From the NCBI RefSeq assembly GCF_019400745.1, contig NZ_WJIB01000004.1:1-64000 (forward strand): a DNA stretch of 64,000 bases. The letters run 5' to 3'. The translations under genes and the position numbers were made by a program. The stretch is from Cohnella sp. CFH 77786. GTDB lineage: Bacteria; Bacillota; Bacilli; Paenibacillales; Paenibacillaceae. The notes beneath the pieces are model-generated. The model was given only the letters and a program-made list of their open reading frames with translations, was not told the DNA's origin and ran no database searches. Of the stretch, positions 40,925 to 51,199 are shown in pieces; positions within the stretch are counted from its first letter, which is position 1, and each line of letters starts with the position of its first letter.

Positions 40925-43791
40925 CGGCGCGCGAAAGGGGCGCATATATGGGCGGTTTAAGCTCGCTCTTCAAGTTGTCCGTCATCATGAACATGGTCGA
41001 TAAAGTAACGCCGGAAGCGATGAAAGCCGGTCGGTCGATTGACAACCTTCGCGGTGACATGGGCGAGCTTGAACGGGCCTCCAAGTCGTTCGAGCGGACC
41101 GGCTCCAGCCTTCGATCGACATTGAGCGGACTTGCAGTCGCGCTCGGCGGGTTCGCTGCCGTCAAGAAGGGGTTTAGTTGGCTAGTCGGCGCAAACGCAG
41201 ACATGGAACAGTACAAAAACACCTTGTCTGTCGTGCTGAAGAGCGAGGAAGAAGCCGTCAAAACGCTGGAATGGGCGCAGCAATTCGCCGCGAAAACCCC
41301 GTTCGAGATTCCGCAGATCGTCGAGGCGACGACGCGGATGTCCGCCTACGGCATCAATGCGCAGAAGACGCTCGGCATCGTCGGCGACATGGCGTCCGTC
41401 ATGGGCAAAGACCTGATGCAAGCCGTGGAGGCCGTTGCCGATGCGCAGACCGGTGAGCTGGAGCGCCTGAAGGAGTTCGGGATCACCAAAGGCATGATCG
41501 AAGACCAAGCGAAGCTGATGGGATCGAACCCGATCAACAACAAGGGCCAGATCACCGATATGCAAGCCTTCAACGATGCCTTGTTCGCCCTGATGGAAGA
41601 CCGGTTCAAAGGCGGCATGGAGATGCAAAGTAAGTCGTTCAAGGGCATGATCTCCAACGCCCAGGACTTCATGGGCACGCTCGGACGAAGGCTTGGCGCT
41701 CCGCTCTTTGACAAGCTGAAGGAAGGACTTGGCTCCTTCTTGGGCGTACTGGACCGACTGCAAGACAGTGGCGCGATCGACCGGTTCATCGGCAACGTAC
41801 ACCGAGCCGGAGCGATCGTTGCGAATGAAGTGGCTTATGCGGCAGGGCTCGTCCGCACCGGCTTCCAAGCCGTGCAGAAGGTGGCGGCCCCGATCTTCAG
41901 TTTCCTGCGGGACAACTGGCAGAGCATTCGCCCCTTCGTTCAAGGCATCGCTATCGCAATCGGCGCGGTCGCGACCGCTCTCGGTGTGATGAGGACGTAC
42001 ACGATGGTGGCGACGGTCGCCATGCGGCTGCTGTCGGCGGCGATGCTAACTAACCCGATCGGCTGGATCATCCTCGCCGTCGGCCTCTTGATCGGCTGGC
42101 TGATCAAGCTGAACGGCGGCATCGAGGGCACGAAAAAAGTGCTGCTCGGTTGGTTCGACACTCTGAAAACCTGGTGGCAATCGGATGGCACGCAAGCCTG
42201 GGTCAGTCGGGCGGTGTCCGCTCTGCGGCAGTTTGCCGATCAAGCGATGCAAGCGTTCGGCTGGATCAGGCAGCAGGCCGTCACGTACTGGCCGGTGATC
42301 CGGGACGCGATTGTTGAAGCCTTCGCCTACATCCAGACCAACGTGCTGCCGATCGTCACGAGAATTTTCCGAGACGTGAGCGGAATGATGGCGCGGATAT
42401 GGGAAGTTGCAAGACCGATCCTGACGCAGCTGCTCGCAACCGGCGTCAAAGCGTTCCGTGACATCTGGGATGCGGTACAGCCGCTGGCCGTCACACTCGG
42501 GCGCTTGTTCCAGACGGTGTTTCCGGTCGTGCTCGCGGCGGTGGCCGCAATATACCGGGCGGTGACGACGTATCTGCCGCCGGTGCTCGCCTTCGTCGGC
42601 GAAGTCTTCCTGGCGATTTATCAGGCGGTCGTACCGATCATTACGAACGTGGTGACGAGCGTAGTCCAGGCGTTCAATGCGGTGCTGACGTGGGCGCTGG
42701 CGATATGGCCGTATGTGCAGCAAATCATCGCGGGTGTGTTCACCTTTATACAGTGGGTTTGGGCTGCGATCGGACCTTATGTCATGGCGGCGCTCGAAAT
42801 CCTGAAGTCGATCATCATCAACGGATTCAACTTCATCGCAGCGACGATCCAGTTCATATGGACAACAATTAAGAGCATTATCATGATCGCCTGGGCGGTC
42901 ATCTCGGGCATCATCAAGACGGCGCTGGCGATCTTCACCGGTGACTGGCAAGGCGCTTGGGATGGCGTCGTGGGTATTGTCACCGGCGTCTGGGAAGGTA
43001 TCAAGACCTTCATCGGCGGATTCGGATCGTGGCTCTTTGAAAGTGGCAAAGCGATCATCAACACGCTGGTGGACGGCATCAAGTCGGTGGCGACGGCACC
43101 GGTCGAAGCGGTGAAAAACATCTTCGGCAAGGTCCGCGAGCTGCTACCGTTCTCCGATGCGAAGACCGGACCTCTCTCCGATCTGACGTATTCGGGCTCG
43201 AAAATACCGGGCACGATCGCGGAAGGCGTGGACAAGGGCGCAGGACAGCTGCGCGCCGCAGCTTATCGGATGATGGACGGCGTGGAGCTCGATCGGACGT
43301 ACCCCGTCCGCTTCATGGCGGAAACTGTGCCGACCGACATCCAGGAGCTGAGTGTCGCGGCGAGCTTCACACAAACGCTGAAACATCAGTTCACAGACCT
43401 TGCGGGCATGATCGTCTCCGGCTTCCGTCGCGGGGCCGAATGGCTGCAAGCGGCAGCCGGATCGCTGACCTTCGGCATCCAGCCGATGCCGGTACCAGCG
43501 ATCCCAGGCGGCGGCGGAGTATCCGGCGGTTTCCCTTCACCAGCCCCGTTTCCAGGCGTTCCCGACACGGATGACGCGCCGTTCCCGGCAGCTCCGTCGC
43601 CAGGAATGCGCCCGAACCGGGTGGACGTGAAGGAAGTATTCCGCGAAAGCACGACCGTTCGTGAGACGATTCGTGAGAAAAACGGCCAGAAAGGCCCGAC
43701 GATCGAATTGCATTATCACGGCGGCAGCGAACGCGAGCGCCGCAACTTCTTCGACGATCTGAAGCGATTTATCGAACAGCACAGGGAGTGA
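40921..43791 (+). CDS. Tail tape measure protein
   Basis: 956 residues. The N-terminal 200 residues are helical ([59 protein letters not shown], typical of tape measures), followed by many hydrophobic helices from about residue 330 to 690 and a C-terminal GIPSP-rich linker. Its length sets tail length; at roughly 0.15 nm per residue this predicts about 140 nm. It follows the frameshifted chaperone pair. Confidence 0.93.
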   Translation: MTARERGAYMGGLSSLFKLSVIMNMVDKVTPEAMKAGRSIDNLRGDMGELERASKSFERTGSSLRSTLSGLAVALGGFAAVKKGFSWLVGANADMEQYKNTLSVVLKSEEEAVKTLEWAQQFAAKTPFEIPQIVEATTRMSAYGINAQKTLGIVGDMASVMGKDLMQAVEAVADAQTGELERLKEFGITKGMIEDQAKLMGSNPINNKGQITDMQAFNDALFALMEDRFKGGMEMQSKSFKGMISNAQDFMGTLGRRLGAPLFDKLKEGLGSFLGVLDRLQDSGAIDRFIGNVHRAGAIVANEVAYAAGLVRTGFQAVQKVAAPIFSFLRDNWQSIRPFVQGIAIAIGAVATALGVMRTYTMVATVAMRLLSAAMLTNPIGWIILAVGLLIGWLIKLNGGIEGTKKVLLGWFDTLKTWWQSDGTQAWVSRAVSALRQFADQAMQAFGWIRQQAVTYWPVIRDAIVEAFAYIQTNVLPIVTRIFRDVSGMMARIWEVARPILTQLLATGVKAFRDIWDAVQPLAVTLGRLFQTVFPVVLAAVAAIYRAVTTYLPPVLAFVGEVFLAIYQAVVPIITNVVTSVVQAFNAVLTWALAIWPYVQQIIAGVFTFIQWVWAAIGPYVMAALEILKSIIINGFNFIAATIQFIWTTIKSIIMIAWAVISGIIKTALAIFTGDWQGAWDGVVGIVTGVWEGIKTFIGGFGSWLFESGKAIINTLVDGIKSVATAPVEAVKNIFGKVRELLPFSDAKTGPLSDLTYSGSKIPGTIAEGVDKGAGQLRAAAYRMMDGVELDRTYPVRFMAETVPTDIQELSVAASFTQTLKHQFTDLAGMIVSGFRRGAEWLQAAAGSLTFGIQPMPVPAIPGGGGVSGGFPSPAPFPGVPDTDDAPFPAAPSPGMRPNRVDVKEVFRESTTVRETIREKNGQKGPTIELHYHGGSERERRNFFDDLKRFIEQHRE

Positions 43792-43795
43792 GCGT

Positions 43796-44452
43796 ATGGA
43801 TATTCGATTGGAAGACGAGCAAATCAAAGTCGGCGATACGCTCCTCCCTGGTGTTTACGATGGGATGGAAATCACGGGCGACATTCGTTCCGACGAAGAG
43901 GAGCTCAAAGGCGGTAAAAAGGTCGTTAATTACAGCTACAACCCGGCCACGATCCGGCTGAACCTGAAGCTGCTGAACGACGACAACGGGACGGCAGAAG
44001 CGAAGCTCGCCATCATTCAAAAGGTGTTCCGTGCTTCCCCGTCCCAGAAAAAGCCGCAGACGTACAAGTTCGTATCCAGCCATGCCAAGGCGCGCGGCAT
44101 CGGCCAGGTGATGATGCTACGGCTCCGCAGCCAGGACACCAACACGAACGACATCATCGCCGTCAGTCTGGAATTCCAGGCGACCGAATCGACGACCGTC
44201 TCGGTCCAAAAGGTGGCGGCAGCCTCCGGCGGCGGCCAACAGTACGTCGTCAAGAAAGGTGATACGCTTTCGGCCATCGCAAGGCAGTTCGGCACGACGG
44301 TCGATGCCATCGCGAAGGCCAACAACATCGCCAACGTCAACCTGATCTATACCGGCCAGCGTCTCACGATCCCAGGGGCCAGCAGCAGCCCGACAAGGCT
44401 CGCCGCTTCGTCCGCAGCGGTGGATGACGCCGACGCGCCGAAAGTGAGGTGA
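43796..44452 (+). CDS. LysM-containing tail/baseplate protein
   Basis: 218 residues. The first 145 are a tail-tube-initiator-like domain ([29 protein letters not shown]), then a LysM module ([30 protein letters not shown]...[11 protein letters not shown], about residues 150-195). LysM binds peptidoglycan, so the protein may anchor or position the tail base. It lies where the Mu gp43 DNA-circulation protein is encoded. Confidence 0.85.
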   Translation: MDIRLEDEQIKVGDTLLPGVYDGMEITGDIRSDEEELKGGKKVVNYSYNPATIRLNLKLLNDDNGTAEAKLAIIQKVFRASPSQKKPQTYKFVSSHAKARGIGQVMMLRLRSQDTNTNDIIAVSLEFQATESTTVSVQKVAAASGGGQQYVVKKGDTLSAIARQFGTTVDAIAKANNIANVNLIYTGQRLTIPGASSSPTRLAASSAAVDDADAPKVR

Positions 44453-44457
44453 CGGTA

Positions 44458-45189
44458 ATGTTCCAGCAAATCCGCATCGGGAACGTGGTCGTCTCAAGCG
44501 GTCTGAAGGCGCTCGATGTGTGGCGATCCCGCAAAGACCCGGCAGGATATGCCTCCTTCCTTTTCAAGGACGAAGTGGAGATCGACACGCCCCAGGGGGC
44601 CATCGTCGAGATCGACATCGGGTACGACGAGAAGAACGTCGCCAGGGTGTTCACCGGCGAGGTCAGCCGCCCGGATCAGGAGTGGATCGTCGCCAAAGAC
44701 AGCATGACAAAACTGCTGCAAACGAAGGTCATGCAAACCTTCTTGCAGGCGACACCCCAGGACATGATCCGGTTCGGGCTGAAGCTGGCCGGAATCGAGG
44801 CGTTTTCGATTGCTTCGCAAGTGTTCGGACCGAAGGATCAGGTCGTTGCAAACCTGAACGTGCATGACATGATCCGGCAACGCATCAATCCGTACTGGAG
44901 CATCGACTTCGCGCCTTACTTCGACACGCGAGACGTGTTTGTGTGGCAGCCGCTCGAAAAGCCGGACCAGATGTTTCTGTTCCAATACGGAGAGAACATC
45001 CTCGAACTGATAGCCGACGGCGCGATCGGCATGTTCCGAACGGTGTTCGTTCCAGGCTTGGATCACTCGCAGTACATCACGATCTCGCACCCTCGGGCGA
45101 ACGGGATCGCGCTGGTGGAGACGGTGCATCACTTCATCCAGGACGAGAAGCTGCGCTCCGAAATCTATTACAAGTTAGAAAGCGAGTGA
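44458..45189 (+). CDS. Baseplate hub protein (gpD/gp44-like)
   Basis: About 243 residues from ATG 44458 (GTG 44449 is an alternative). FRIDVELD-type beta content, KDEVEIDTPQGAIVEIDIGYDEKNVARVFTGEVSRPDQEWIVAKD and NLNVHDMIRQRINPYW are consistent with the late control D/gp44 hub family that sits between tail tube and spike. Confidence 0.8.
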   Translation: MFQQIRIGNVVVSSGLKALDVWRSRKDPAGYASFLFKDEVEIDTPQGAIVEIDIGYDEKNVARVFTGEVSRPDQEWIVAKDSMTKLLQTKVMQTFLQATPQDMIRFGLKLAGIEAFSIASQVFGPKDQVVANLNVHDMIRQRINPYWSIDFAPYFDTRDVFVWQPLEKPDQMFLFQYGENILELIADGAIGMFRTVFVPGLDHSQYITISHPRANGIALVETVHHFIQDEKLRSEIYYKLESE

Positions 45190-45194
45190 TTCTC

Positions 45195-45494
45195 ATGCCG
45201 GACGAATTGGACACGTTCAAAGAAGCGGTCAAAATCATCATCGAAAAAGAGTTTCCCGAGCTCTTGAGCCCGGCTCGGCACATGATGAAGGCGGTCGTGA
45301 TCGACACGAAACCGACCGGCTGCGACCTTCAGGTGTTGGCGGCGGACGGTACCCCTCACCCGTCCTTTCCGCCGTTGCCGAACGTGCCGATGCCGTTCGG
45401 GATGACAGTCCGGGTTGGAGGCAAGGTCCGCGTCGGTTTTTACTACGGTGACCCTGCCCTCCCCTACATCGACGAGGTGTTAAACGATGATTGA
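45195..45494 (+). CDS. Small baseplate spike-like protein (gp45-like)
   Basis: 99 residues. DLQVLAADGTPHPSFPPLPNVPMPFGMTVRVGGKVRVGFYYGDPALPYIDEVL resembles the OB-fold part of gp45/gpV-type spikes but lacks the long beta-helix, so the tip may be short. The start follows the hub stop by 5 bases. Confidence 0.7.
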   Translation: MPDELDTFKEAVKIIIEKEFPELLSPARHMMKAVVIDTKPTGCDLQVLAADGTPHPSFPPLPNVPMPFGMTVRVGGKVRVGFYYGDPALPYIDEVLNDD

Positions 45495-45906
45495 CGATTG
45501 GGCGGACATTTACCTGGACGATGAGGGGAATTTCAAGGCATCCGCTGACGGCGACGTGCAGCTGGTGACGGGAAAGGCGGCGTACTTGCAGGATGTCAAG
45601 CACGAGCTGGAGACGGTTCTCGGATCGTATCCGCTCGATGAGACATACGGCACCCGCCTGATCCTGTACCTGCAACGGGAGAACACCGAACTGTCCAGGC
45701 AAGAGCTGATCCAGGACGTGGAGGAAGTCGTGCAGCGACACTCCTTCGTCGTTCCGGGGAGCGTGGACGTTCGGGCCGATTCGTGGACGCTGCGGGAGAT
45801 TGACTTCAGCGTATCGTTCAGCGTTCAGACGCCGGACGGGATCGAATCGGCGGAGCTGACGGTGCAGATTACCGTGGACGGCGTTCGCGTGGTAAGGAGT
45901 GAATGA
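45487..45906 (+). CDS. Baseplate wedge protein gp46-like (DUF2634/W type)
   Basis: 139 residues of the gp46/gpW lysozyme-like wedge group: WADIYLDDEGNFKASADGDVQLVTGKAAYLQDVKHELETVLGSYPLDETYGTRL...VRADSWTLREIDFSVSFSVQTPDGIESAELTVQI. It overlaps the genes on both sides. Confidence 0.88.
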   Translation: MIDDWADIYLDDEGNFKASADGDVQLVTGKAAYLQDVKHELETVLGSYPLDETYGTRLILYLQRENTELSRQELIQDVEEVVQRHSFVVPGSVDVRADSWTLREIDFSVSFSVQTPDGIESAELTVQITVDGVRVVRSE

Positions 45907-47057
45907 ACATGGATGAAGACTTGATCCAAGCCAAAACCGAAGACGAGCTCATGGAAGAAGCGAAGCAGCAGCTCCGCGATCAGCAGTTCCCGGCGCGTCT
46001 TTTGCGCAAGGGCGGTGTGTTCTACACGCTGCTGGCGCTGTTCTTCCGGGCGCTCGCCGCTCTGTACGGATTGCTGCCAGTCATCGTCCAGCAAATGTTC
46101 GTACACTCGGCGACCGGCAAATGGCTCGATGTCGCGGCGCGGGAGTATGGCGTCTTCCGGAAGCAGGCCACCAAAACAACCGGCACGATTACGTTCGTGC
46201 GCAGCAATACAAGTCAGCGCATCACCATTCCAGCAGGGGCGATCTTCTCGACCGACCCCGATCTGGAAGGCAACGAGCGCCGGTACTACCTGAAGGAGAA
46301 CGTCGTGCTGGCAGTCGGCGTCGCGGAGGCGGAAGGCGCGATCGAAGCCGAAGCCGCCGGGGCCGCATACAACGCCGCCAGCGGGACGATCCGCAACTTG
46401 CTGACGTTCATTCCTTACGTGACCATCGAGAACCGGGACGACTGGCTTGACCGCGAAGGGACGGACGAAGAAACGGACGAAGACCTTCGGGCCCGGACGC
46501 TTAACCGCTGGGAACAGCTGTCCACCGGCGGCATTCGCGACTATTACCGCTCGCTGGTGGAATCGATCAACGGCGTCGTGGCCGTGCATATCGAGGATGA
46601 CCATCCGAGAGGCGAAGGCACGGCGGACATCATCATCTCCAGCGTCGCCGGTGTGCCATCGGAATCGATCGTCCAGGAAGCGCAGCAGCTGATCGACGAA
46701 AAGGGATCGATCATCGGCGACATTCGGGCGTTTGCCGCTGAACCCGTCGAGATCGATGTCCACGTCGTGCTGTACTACGATCCCGAGTACGCCACGCCCG
46801 AGGCGATCGAGACGGAAGCGAACCTCCGCATCCAGGAGACGTTCCGATATGGCGCAACGAGTATCAACGACGGCATCCTGCGCATCGATCCGCGTTATCC
46901 GTTTGACAGCTCGATGCTCTACTCCAACCTGCGCAGCGCGGCGAGCGTCGTCCGTGTGGACGTGCTTCAGCCTGTCGGATCGGTGACAATCACCCGCAGG
47001 CAGGTGGCGGTGCTCGGAACGGTGCAGATTGACGTTCAGGAGGCGGATCGGGTATGA
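45903..47057 (+). CDS. Baseplate J-like protein (Mu gp47)
   Basis: 384 residues. The baseplate J family is clear: ARLLRKGGVFYTLLALFFRALAALYGLLPVIVQQMFVHSATGKWLDVAAREYGVFRKQA, AGAIFSTDPDLEG, NRWEQLSTGGIRDYYRSLVESINGV, VLYYDPEYATPEAIETEANLRIQETF. It forms the wedge ring to which fibres attach. Confidence 0.93.
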   Translation: MNMDEDLIQAKTEDELMEEAKQQLRDQQFPARLLRKGGVFYTLLALFFRALAALYGLLPVIVQQMFVHSATGKWLDVAAREYGVFRKQATKTTGTITFVRSNTSQRITIPAGAIFSTDPDLEGNERRYYLKENVVLAVGVAEAEGAIEAEAAGAAYNAASGTIRNLLTFIPYVTIENRDDWLDREGTDEETDEDLRARTLNRWEQLSTGGIRDYYRSLVESINGVVAVHIEDDHPRGEGTADIIISSVAGVPSESIVQEAQQLIDEKGSIIGDIRAFAAEPVEIDVHVVLYYDPEYATPEAIETEANLRIQETFRYGATSINDGILRIDPRYPFDSSMLYSNLRSAASVVRVDVLQPVGSVTITRRQVAVLGTVQIDVQEADRV

Positions 47058-48433
47058 GGAAGTTCGCTGACGATCTCTTCGCCTGGGCGCACGGAATATT
47101 CAAGAAACTGCCGCGCAAAGCGGATATGGACATCACGAAGCTCACCGGCGTGATCGGCGGCATGTTGGACGACGCCAAGCAAGCGACCTTCCGGGTGCGG
47201 GAACTGAAGTTCATCATGACATCGGAAGGCCGGGCGCTCGATCTGCACGGCATCGATCGCAAGATGCCGCGCTTGGCCGGAGAAAGCGACGAGAGTTACC
47301 GCAAGCGCCTGCTGGCCGCCTACGATCTGTACCGCGAAGGCGGAACCATGCCCGGCATGAAGCGCGTCCTGGAATCGCTCGGGTACCCGGCAGCCGAGAT
47401 TTATCCGCTGTACCGCGAGAAGTACAAGTTCCATCTCCAGGACGGACAGCTGCTCATGGACGGAACGCAGTCGATGACAGCGAAGGAGGAAGGCGCAAAC
47501 GTCGATTACTTGTCCAAGTGGTCGCAGTTCCTCGTCTACCTGAACGCCAGCGACGAAGCACTCCTGGAACGCGATCGCGACCGGCTGCTCCATATGATCA
47601 ACAAGGCGAAACCGATCGAATCGAAGCTCTATGCGTTCATCTTCACCTTCGCCGCCCTGACGGATTATACGCTGCGCAGCTCCGGGGAAAGTGCGATCCT
47701 CTCCCCCGCGTACCTGCTCAACCGGCCCCAGGGCTACCGGATGAACGACCGCCGGGTGATGGACGGCTCGATCGATATGCGAAATGCCTTCGCAAAAGGA
47801 TCGGACAGCATCTCGACGTTCGCCGAGAATGACCGTCAAATATTCGCCCTGCACGATCGGAAGCATCGCATGAACGGCCAGCTTACGATGTCGGCACAGC
47901 CGCACATCATCCATTCGGCGGCAGCGTCTGTCCAATCGAGCACCGATACGGCGATCAACCTCGTGCACCGGCAGCAAGACTCCGCCTTCAGAGCGGGCGT
48001 GAGCGAACCATATCACGCGCCCCGCATGAACGGCGCGCTGGGCATGGACGGCATGAAGCAAGACATGCGAGTGGACGGCCTTGCATACAAAGTCCGCAGC
48101 GCATTTGCGACCGCCACGAGCGGCGGAGCAGCCGGGCACATGGGAGACGGCATTCTGTTCATGACCGGCCAGCACTTGCGCTACATGGACGGCCAGAACA
48201 AGATGTCGAACGATCAGCTGATGAATGGCGCTCTGCTCATGAATGGAGCAGCTCGCATGCGTCCGATCGCGACGCATCTGGCCTATGCCGAAACGATGGA
48301 CGGTCGTCGCCAGTTGGGCGGCAGATGGCGTATGGACGGCTCGGCGAAGATGAGACTCTCGGTCGTAAGGCACAACAATGCCGCGCTAATTGTGAGACGA
48401 AATGATTATGTCATCGAAAGGAGGGCCATCTGA
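47054..48433 (+). CDS. gp48-like tail protein (DUF2313) with MNG/MDG-rich extension
   Basis: 459 residues. The first 190 match Mu gp48-like DUF2313 proteins (FADDLFAWAHGIFKKLPRKADMDITKLTGVIGGMLDDAKQATFRVRELK...RLAGESDESYRKRLLAAYDLYREGGTMPG). The remaining 270 residues are unusual: MNDRRVMDGS, MNGQLTMS, MNGALGMDGMKQDMRVDG, MDGQNKMSNDQLMNGALLMN and similar, a methionine/glycine repeat pattern likely to form a fibrous, repetitive structure. Confidence 0.8.
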   Translation: MRKFADDLFAWAHGIFKKLPRKADMDITKLTGVIGGMLDDAKQATFRVRELKFIMTSEGRALDLHGIDRKMPRLAGESDESYRKRLLAAYDLYREGGTMPGMKRVLESLGYPAAEIYPLYREKYKFHLQDGQLLMDGTQSMTAKEEGANVDYLSKWSQFLVYLNASDEALLERDRDRLLHMINKAKPIESKLYAFIFTFAALTDYTLRSSGESAILSPAYLLNRPQGYRMNDRRVMDGSIDMRNAFAKGSDSISTFAENDRQIFALHDRKHRMNGQLTMSAQPHIIHSAAASVQSSTDTAINLVHRQQDSAFRAGVSEPYHAPRMNGALGMDGMKQDMRVDGLAYKVRSAFATATSGGAAGHMGDGILFMTGQHLRYMDGQNKMSNDQLMNGALLMNGAARMRPIATHLAYAETMDGRRQLGGRWRMDGSAKMRLSVVRHNNAALIVRRNDYVIERRAI

Positions 48434-48820
48434 ATGAGCTATCAAGTTACCATGCTGCAAGCCAGGAAGGACATGGCGAAAGCCCGGATCGGGCAGATCG
48501 CGCTGCCGAAAATCACGCACATCGCGTTCGGCACCGGCGGCCATGCTCCGGGTGATGTGCTGACACCGGTCAAGCCTTCGGAGACGGCGACCGCTCTGGA
48601 AACCGAAGTTGCTCGGTACCCGATCGCTTCGGCCACGCTGATCAACGACACGACGGTGCAATACAAAGTCGTGATCCCGAAGGGAACGCTGAACGGCGTA
48701 GTGCTCACCGAGCAGGCGCTCATCGATCAGAACGGAAAGGTTGTCGCGATCAAGACGTTCGGAGCCAAGAAGAAAGAACCCGAGGATGAATTCACGTTCA
48801 CCTGGGATGAAGACTTTTAA
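48434..48820 (+). CDS. Tail fibre/collar-type protein
   Basis: 128 residues: MSYQVTMLQARKDMAKARIGQIALPKITHIAFGTGGHAPGDVL...SATLINDTTVQYKVVIPKGTLNGVVLTEQALIDQNGKVVAI matches the N-terminal module of tail fibre (gpH-type, DUF3751) proteins that joins the baseplate. Here it stands alone. AAAGGAGGGCCATCTGA precedes ATG 48434. Confidence 0.8.
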   Translation: MSYQVTMLQARKDMAKARIGQIALPKITHIAFGTGGHAPGDVLTPVKPSETATALETEVARYPIASATLINDTTVQYKVVIPKGTLNGVVLTEQALIDQNGKVVAIKTFGAKKKEPEDEFTFTWDEDF

Positions 48821-48834
48821 GGAGGGAATCCCCG

Positions 48835-49263
48835 ATGCCACTCAATGGTACGAACACGTTCAGCCCTACCGTGACCGAATACGACGCGCAGACGCCCGTC
48901 GTCTATACGGTCTACAACGAAGTGCACCAGGCACTGCTGAACAACACGGTCTTTCTCAAAACGCTGGCTGATGCAATCAACGCGGAAGTGCAAGCGGCAC
49001 GCGAAGGCAAAGCCTCACTGCTGGCAAACCTCCAATCGATTCGCCTGGCGCTTCAGTCCGGCACGGGTAACTTCGGCGGTGCAACCGGCACCACGATCAC
49101 CCACAATCTCGGCACGACGAACTTCCGCGTGTCGATCACGCCGACGGCCAACCCGGACGGCGCACTCGGGGAAGTGTGGGTCGTCAAATCGTCGAACACG
49201 ATGACGATCTTCAACTCCGGCGACTTCCGAGGCGCGTTCGATTATCAAATTTTCAAGGATTAA
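48835..49263 (+). CDS. Tail fibre-associated protein
   Basis: 142 residues. An N-terminal helical part (YDAQTPVVYTVYNEVHQALLNNTVFLKTLADAINAEVQAARE) is followed by a beta-rich end (GTTITHNLGTTNFRVSITPTANPDGALGEVWVVKSSNTMTIFNSGDFRGAFDYQIF), as in fibre tip or head modules. AAGGAGGGAATCCCCG precedes it. Confidence 0.75.
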   Translation: MPLNGTNTFSPTVTEYDAQTPVVYTVYNEVHQALLNNTVFLKTLADAINAEVQAAREGKASLLANLQSIRLALQSGTGNFGGATGTTITHNLGTTNFRVSITPTANPDGALGEVWVVKSSNTMTIFNSGDFRGAFDYQIFKD

Positions 49264-49277
49264 GGAGGAATCGGCCC

Positions 49278-49634
49278 ATGTTACAGATGGTCAATGAAGG
49301 GCGACCGGCCACGATCACCGAGGAAGATGACAAGCTCGTCGTCGCACCGTTTACGTTCGGCGACAGCATCAAGTGCCAGGGTGGCGCGTTCAGTCTCAAC
49401 GAATGGGAAGGTCAATGCTTCCGCCTTTACCTCGATGCGGATGGCAGCTTGAGCACCGACGACACGCAAGGGCACTTCTGGCAGCTCGCCGAGGCCCATG
49501 TGCCGCCGCGCGAAATCGTGATGGTGGAGACGGATGAACGGGATGACAACGACATGCCGATCGTCGTCAGTCAGAAGCAGCCGCTGAACGTGGCGGAAGA
49601 TGTCACCGTCAGCGTTTGGGCTTTTCCAGAATGA
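49278..49634 (+). CDS. Hypothetical protein before the variable protein
   Basis: 118 residues from ATG 49278 (TAAGGAGGAATCGGCCC upstream). ATITEEDDKLVVAPFTFGDSIKCQGGAFSLNEWEGQCFRLYLDADG suggests a small beta domain. Its position between fibre genes and the DGR target implies a structural or adaptor role; no family is recognised. Confidence 0.65.
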   Translation: MLQMVNEGRPATITEEDDKLVVAPFTFGDSIKCQGGAFSLNEWEGQCFRLYLDADGSLSTDDTQGHFWQLAEAHVPPREIVMVETDERDDNDMPIVVSQKQPLNVAEDVTVSVWAFPE

Positions 49635-49651
49635 ATTGAGGAGGAATCAAA

Positions 49652-51130
49652 ATGCCTGGTTTAAGTTTAGCGCAATTACGAGATCAAATCCTCGCCGGTA
49701 CGCGGGAGAAACATTTCATCCATAACAGCAAGTCCGACGGGTCGGGTACGAATGCCATCTCCACGATGGTGTACGTGCCGAAGTTCAAAACAGCAGGTCT
49801 TCCCCAGCCGGAACTGAATGGCATTGAAATGGGCGGCTTCTGGGTGGACAAATACCAATGCAGCCAGCCGGATGCAACATCGAAAAGTCGCGGAGCGACG
49901 AACTCCAACGCTCCCGGTTTGGTCGCCGCCGTATCGCAGGCGGGCGTCGTACCGTGGACGGACATCGACTGGAACAATGCAAAGACGGCCTGCGCAAATC
50001 GCGTGATCAATGGCGAAGCCTGCCGCCTGATCGGCCCGAAGGAATGGGCTGCGATCGCCTATCTGTCCTGGCTGCTGAACCCTGACTTGAAAGGGAACAC
50101 AAGCTATGGCCGCGATCACCGCGACGCGAACTCGTGGGAAAACTTCGGCATTAAAGACCCGATCGCGCCACAATATGCCGGACAGATTATGAGCAGGACG
50201 CTTACGGGGACGGGACCGTCCTCTTGGAGCCACAACGGCCAAGCGAACGGAATTTTCGATATTGTCGGCAATGTCTGGGAATGGGTGGACCTACTGATCG
50301 AAGACGGCGTATATGCTCATGCAAAGACCGCGAAGATCAACGACGCCGACGGTATCACCGCCGCCGACAGCACGATCGCGCTGAAAGACATCGAATATCC
50401 GGCGTGGCCTGCTTCCGGGGTTGTCACGATCGGCAACGAGGACATCAAATATACGTCGTTCCTGGACAACGGCGACGGCACCGGCGCATTGATTGGCTGC
50501 ACGCGCGGGTATAACGGGACGACGGCAGCGGCAGCGGCCAACAACGCCACGGTCACGCTCAAGCTGCGTTACTGCATCGCGCCTCCGGGCGGATCGGCGG
50601 CGAAGTTGTCCGCGAACATTACGGCGGCTCAAACGACGATTCCGTATGTGTACCCGGACAATTACAAGGGACCGAACCTTCCGAGCTCAGGCACGATTCA
50701 GATCGACAACGAGCAAATCACGTACACCGGCAACGACGGGGCCAACTTGACCGGCTGCACACGCGGTGCGAACGGCACGACAGCGGCAGCGGCCAGCGCG
50801 GGCAAAGGGTTCGCCACGGTGAATACGAGCTTCAACTACAACGTGACGGCCACCGGCGATTACGGCCAGTATGGTCAAGCGAAACTCGACCTGCTCTCGA
50901 TCGACGCCGAACTGAAGGCGCTCGCGCTTCCCAATTCGGTCAGCTCCGGCGGTAACAGCAATTATAAAAATCTTCATGGTTACTGGTGGCGAGCATACAA
51001 ACAGCGGGCGGCTCTTCGCGGCGGCAACTGGAACGATGGCTCGCCTGCCGGGGTCTTCGCGCTCAACTTGAACAATCTGCCGTCGATCACGTACACGAGC
51101 ATCGGCTTCCGCGCCTGCAAGTCAATCTGA
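49652..51130 (+). CDS. DGR variable protein, C-type-lectin/FGE-like fold
   Basis: 492 residues. The core has the formylglycine-generating-enzyme/CLec look (MVYVPKFKT...GIEMGGFWVDKYQCSQ...VPWTDIDWNNAKTACANRVINGEACRLIGPKEWAAIAYLSWL...NGIFDIVGNVWEWV) and ends in the variable segment RGGNWNDGSPAGVFALNLNN followed by LPSITYTSIGFRACKS. Between them sit two beta modules of the GCTRGxNGTTAAAA type (about residues 245-300 and 315-385). The last 118 bases are the variable repeat. As the last tail gene it is the likely receptor-binding protein. Confidence 0.93.
   Translation: MPGLSLAQLRDQILAGTREKHFIHNSKSDGSGTNAISTMVYVPKFKTAGLPQPELNGIEMGGFWVDKYQCSQPDATSKSRGATNSNAPGLVAAVSQAGVVPWTDIDWNNAKTACANRVINGEACRLIGPKEWAAIAYLSWLLNPDLKGNTSYGRDHRDANSWENFGIKDPIAPQYAGQIMSRTLTGTGPSSWSHNGQANGIFDIVGNVWEWVDLLIEDGVYAHAKTAKINDADGITAADSTIALKDIEYPAWPASGVVTIGNEDIKYTSFLDNGDGTGALIGCTRGYNGTTAAAAANNATVTLKLRYCIAPPGGSAAKLSANITAAQTTIPYVYPDNYKGPNLPSSGTIQIDNEQITYTGNDGANLTGCTRGANGTTAAAASAGKGFATVNTSFNYNVTATGDYGQYGQAKLDLLSIDAELKALALPNSVSSGGNSNYKNLHGYWWRAYKQRAALRGGNWNDGSPAGVFALNLNNLPSITYTSIGFRACKSI
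51007..51124 (+). repeat. DGR variable repeat (VR)
   Basis: 118 bases at the 3' end of the variable gene align without gaps to the template repeat at 51560-51677. Six positions differ and in all six the template has A (changed to G, C, C, T, T and G). They alter five codons: N to D, P, I, Y and S. The last 24 bases, GC-rich and unchanged, are the expected initiation (IMH) zone. Confidence 0.95.
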
Positions 51131-51199
51131 AATCTGGTTTTCTGAAAATCTGTTATCTGAAGTTTTGGCGCAAAAAGAAGCTAGAGGAGAAAACGCAGC

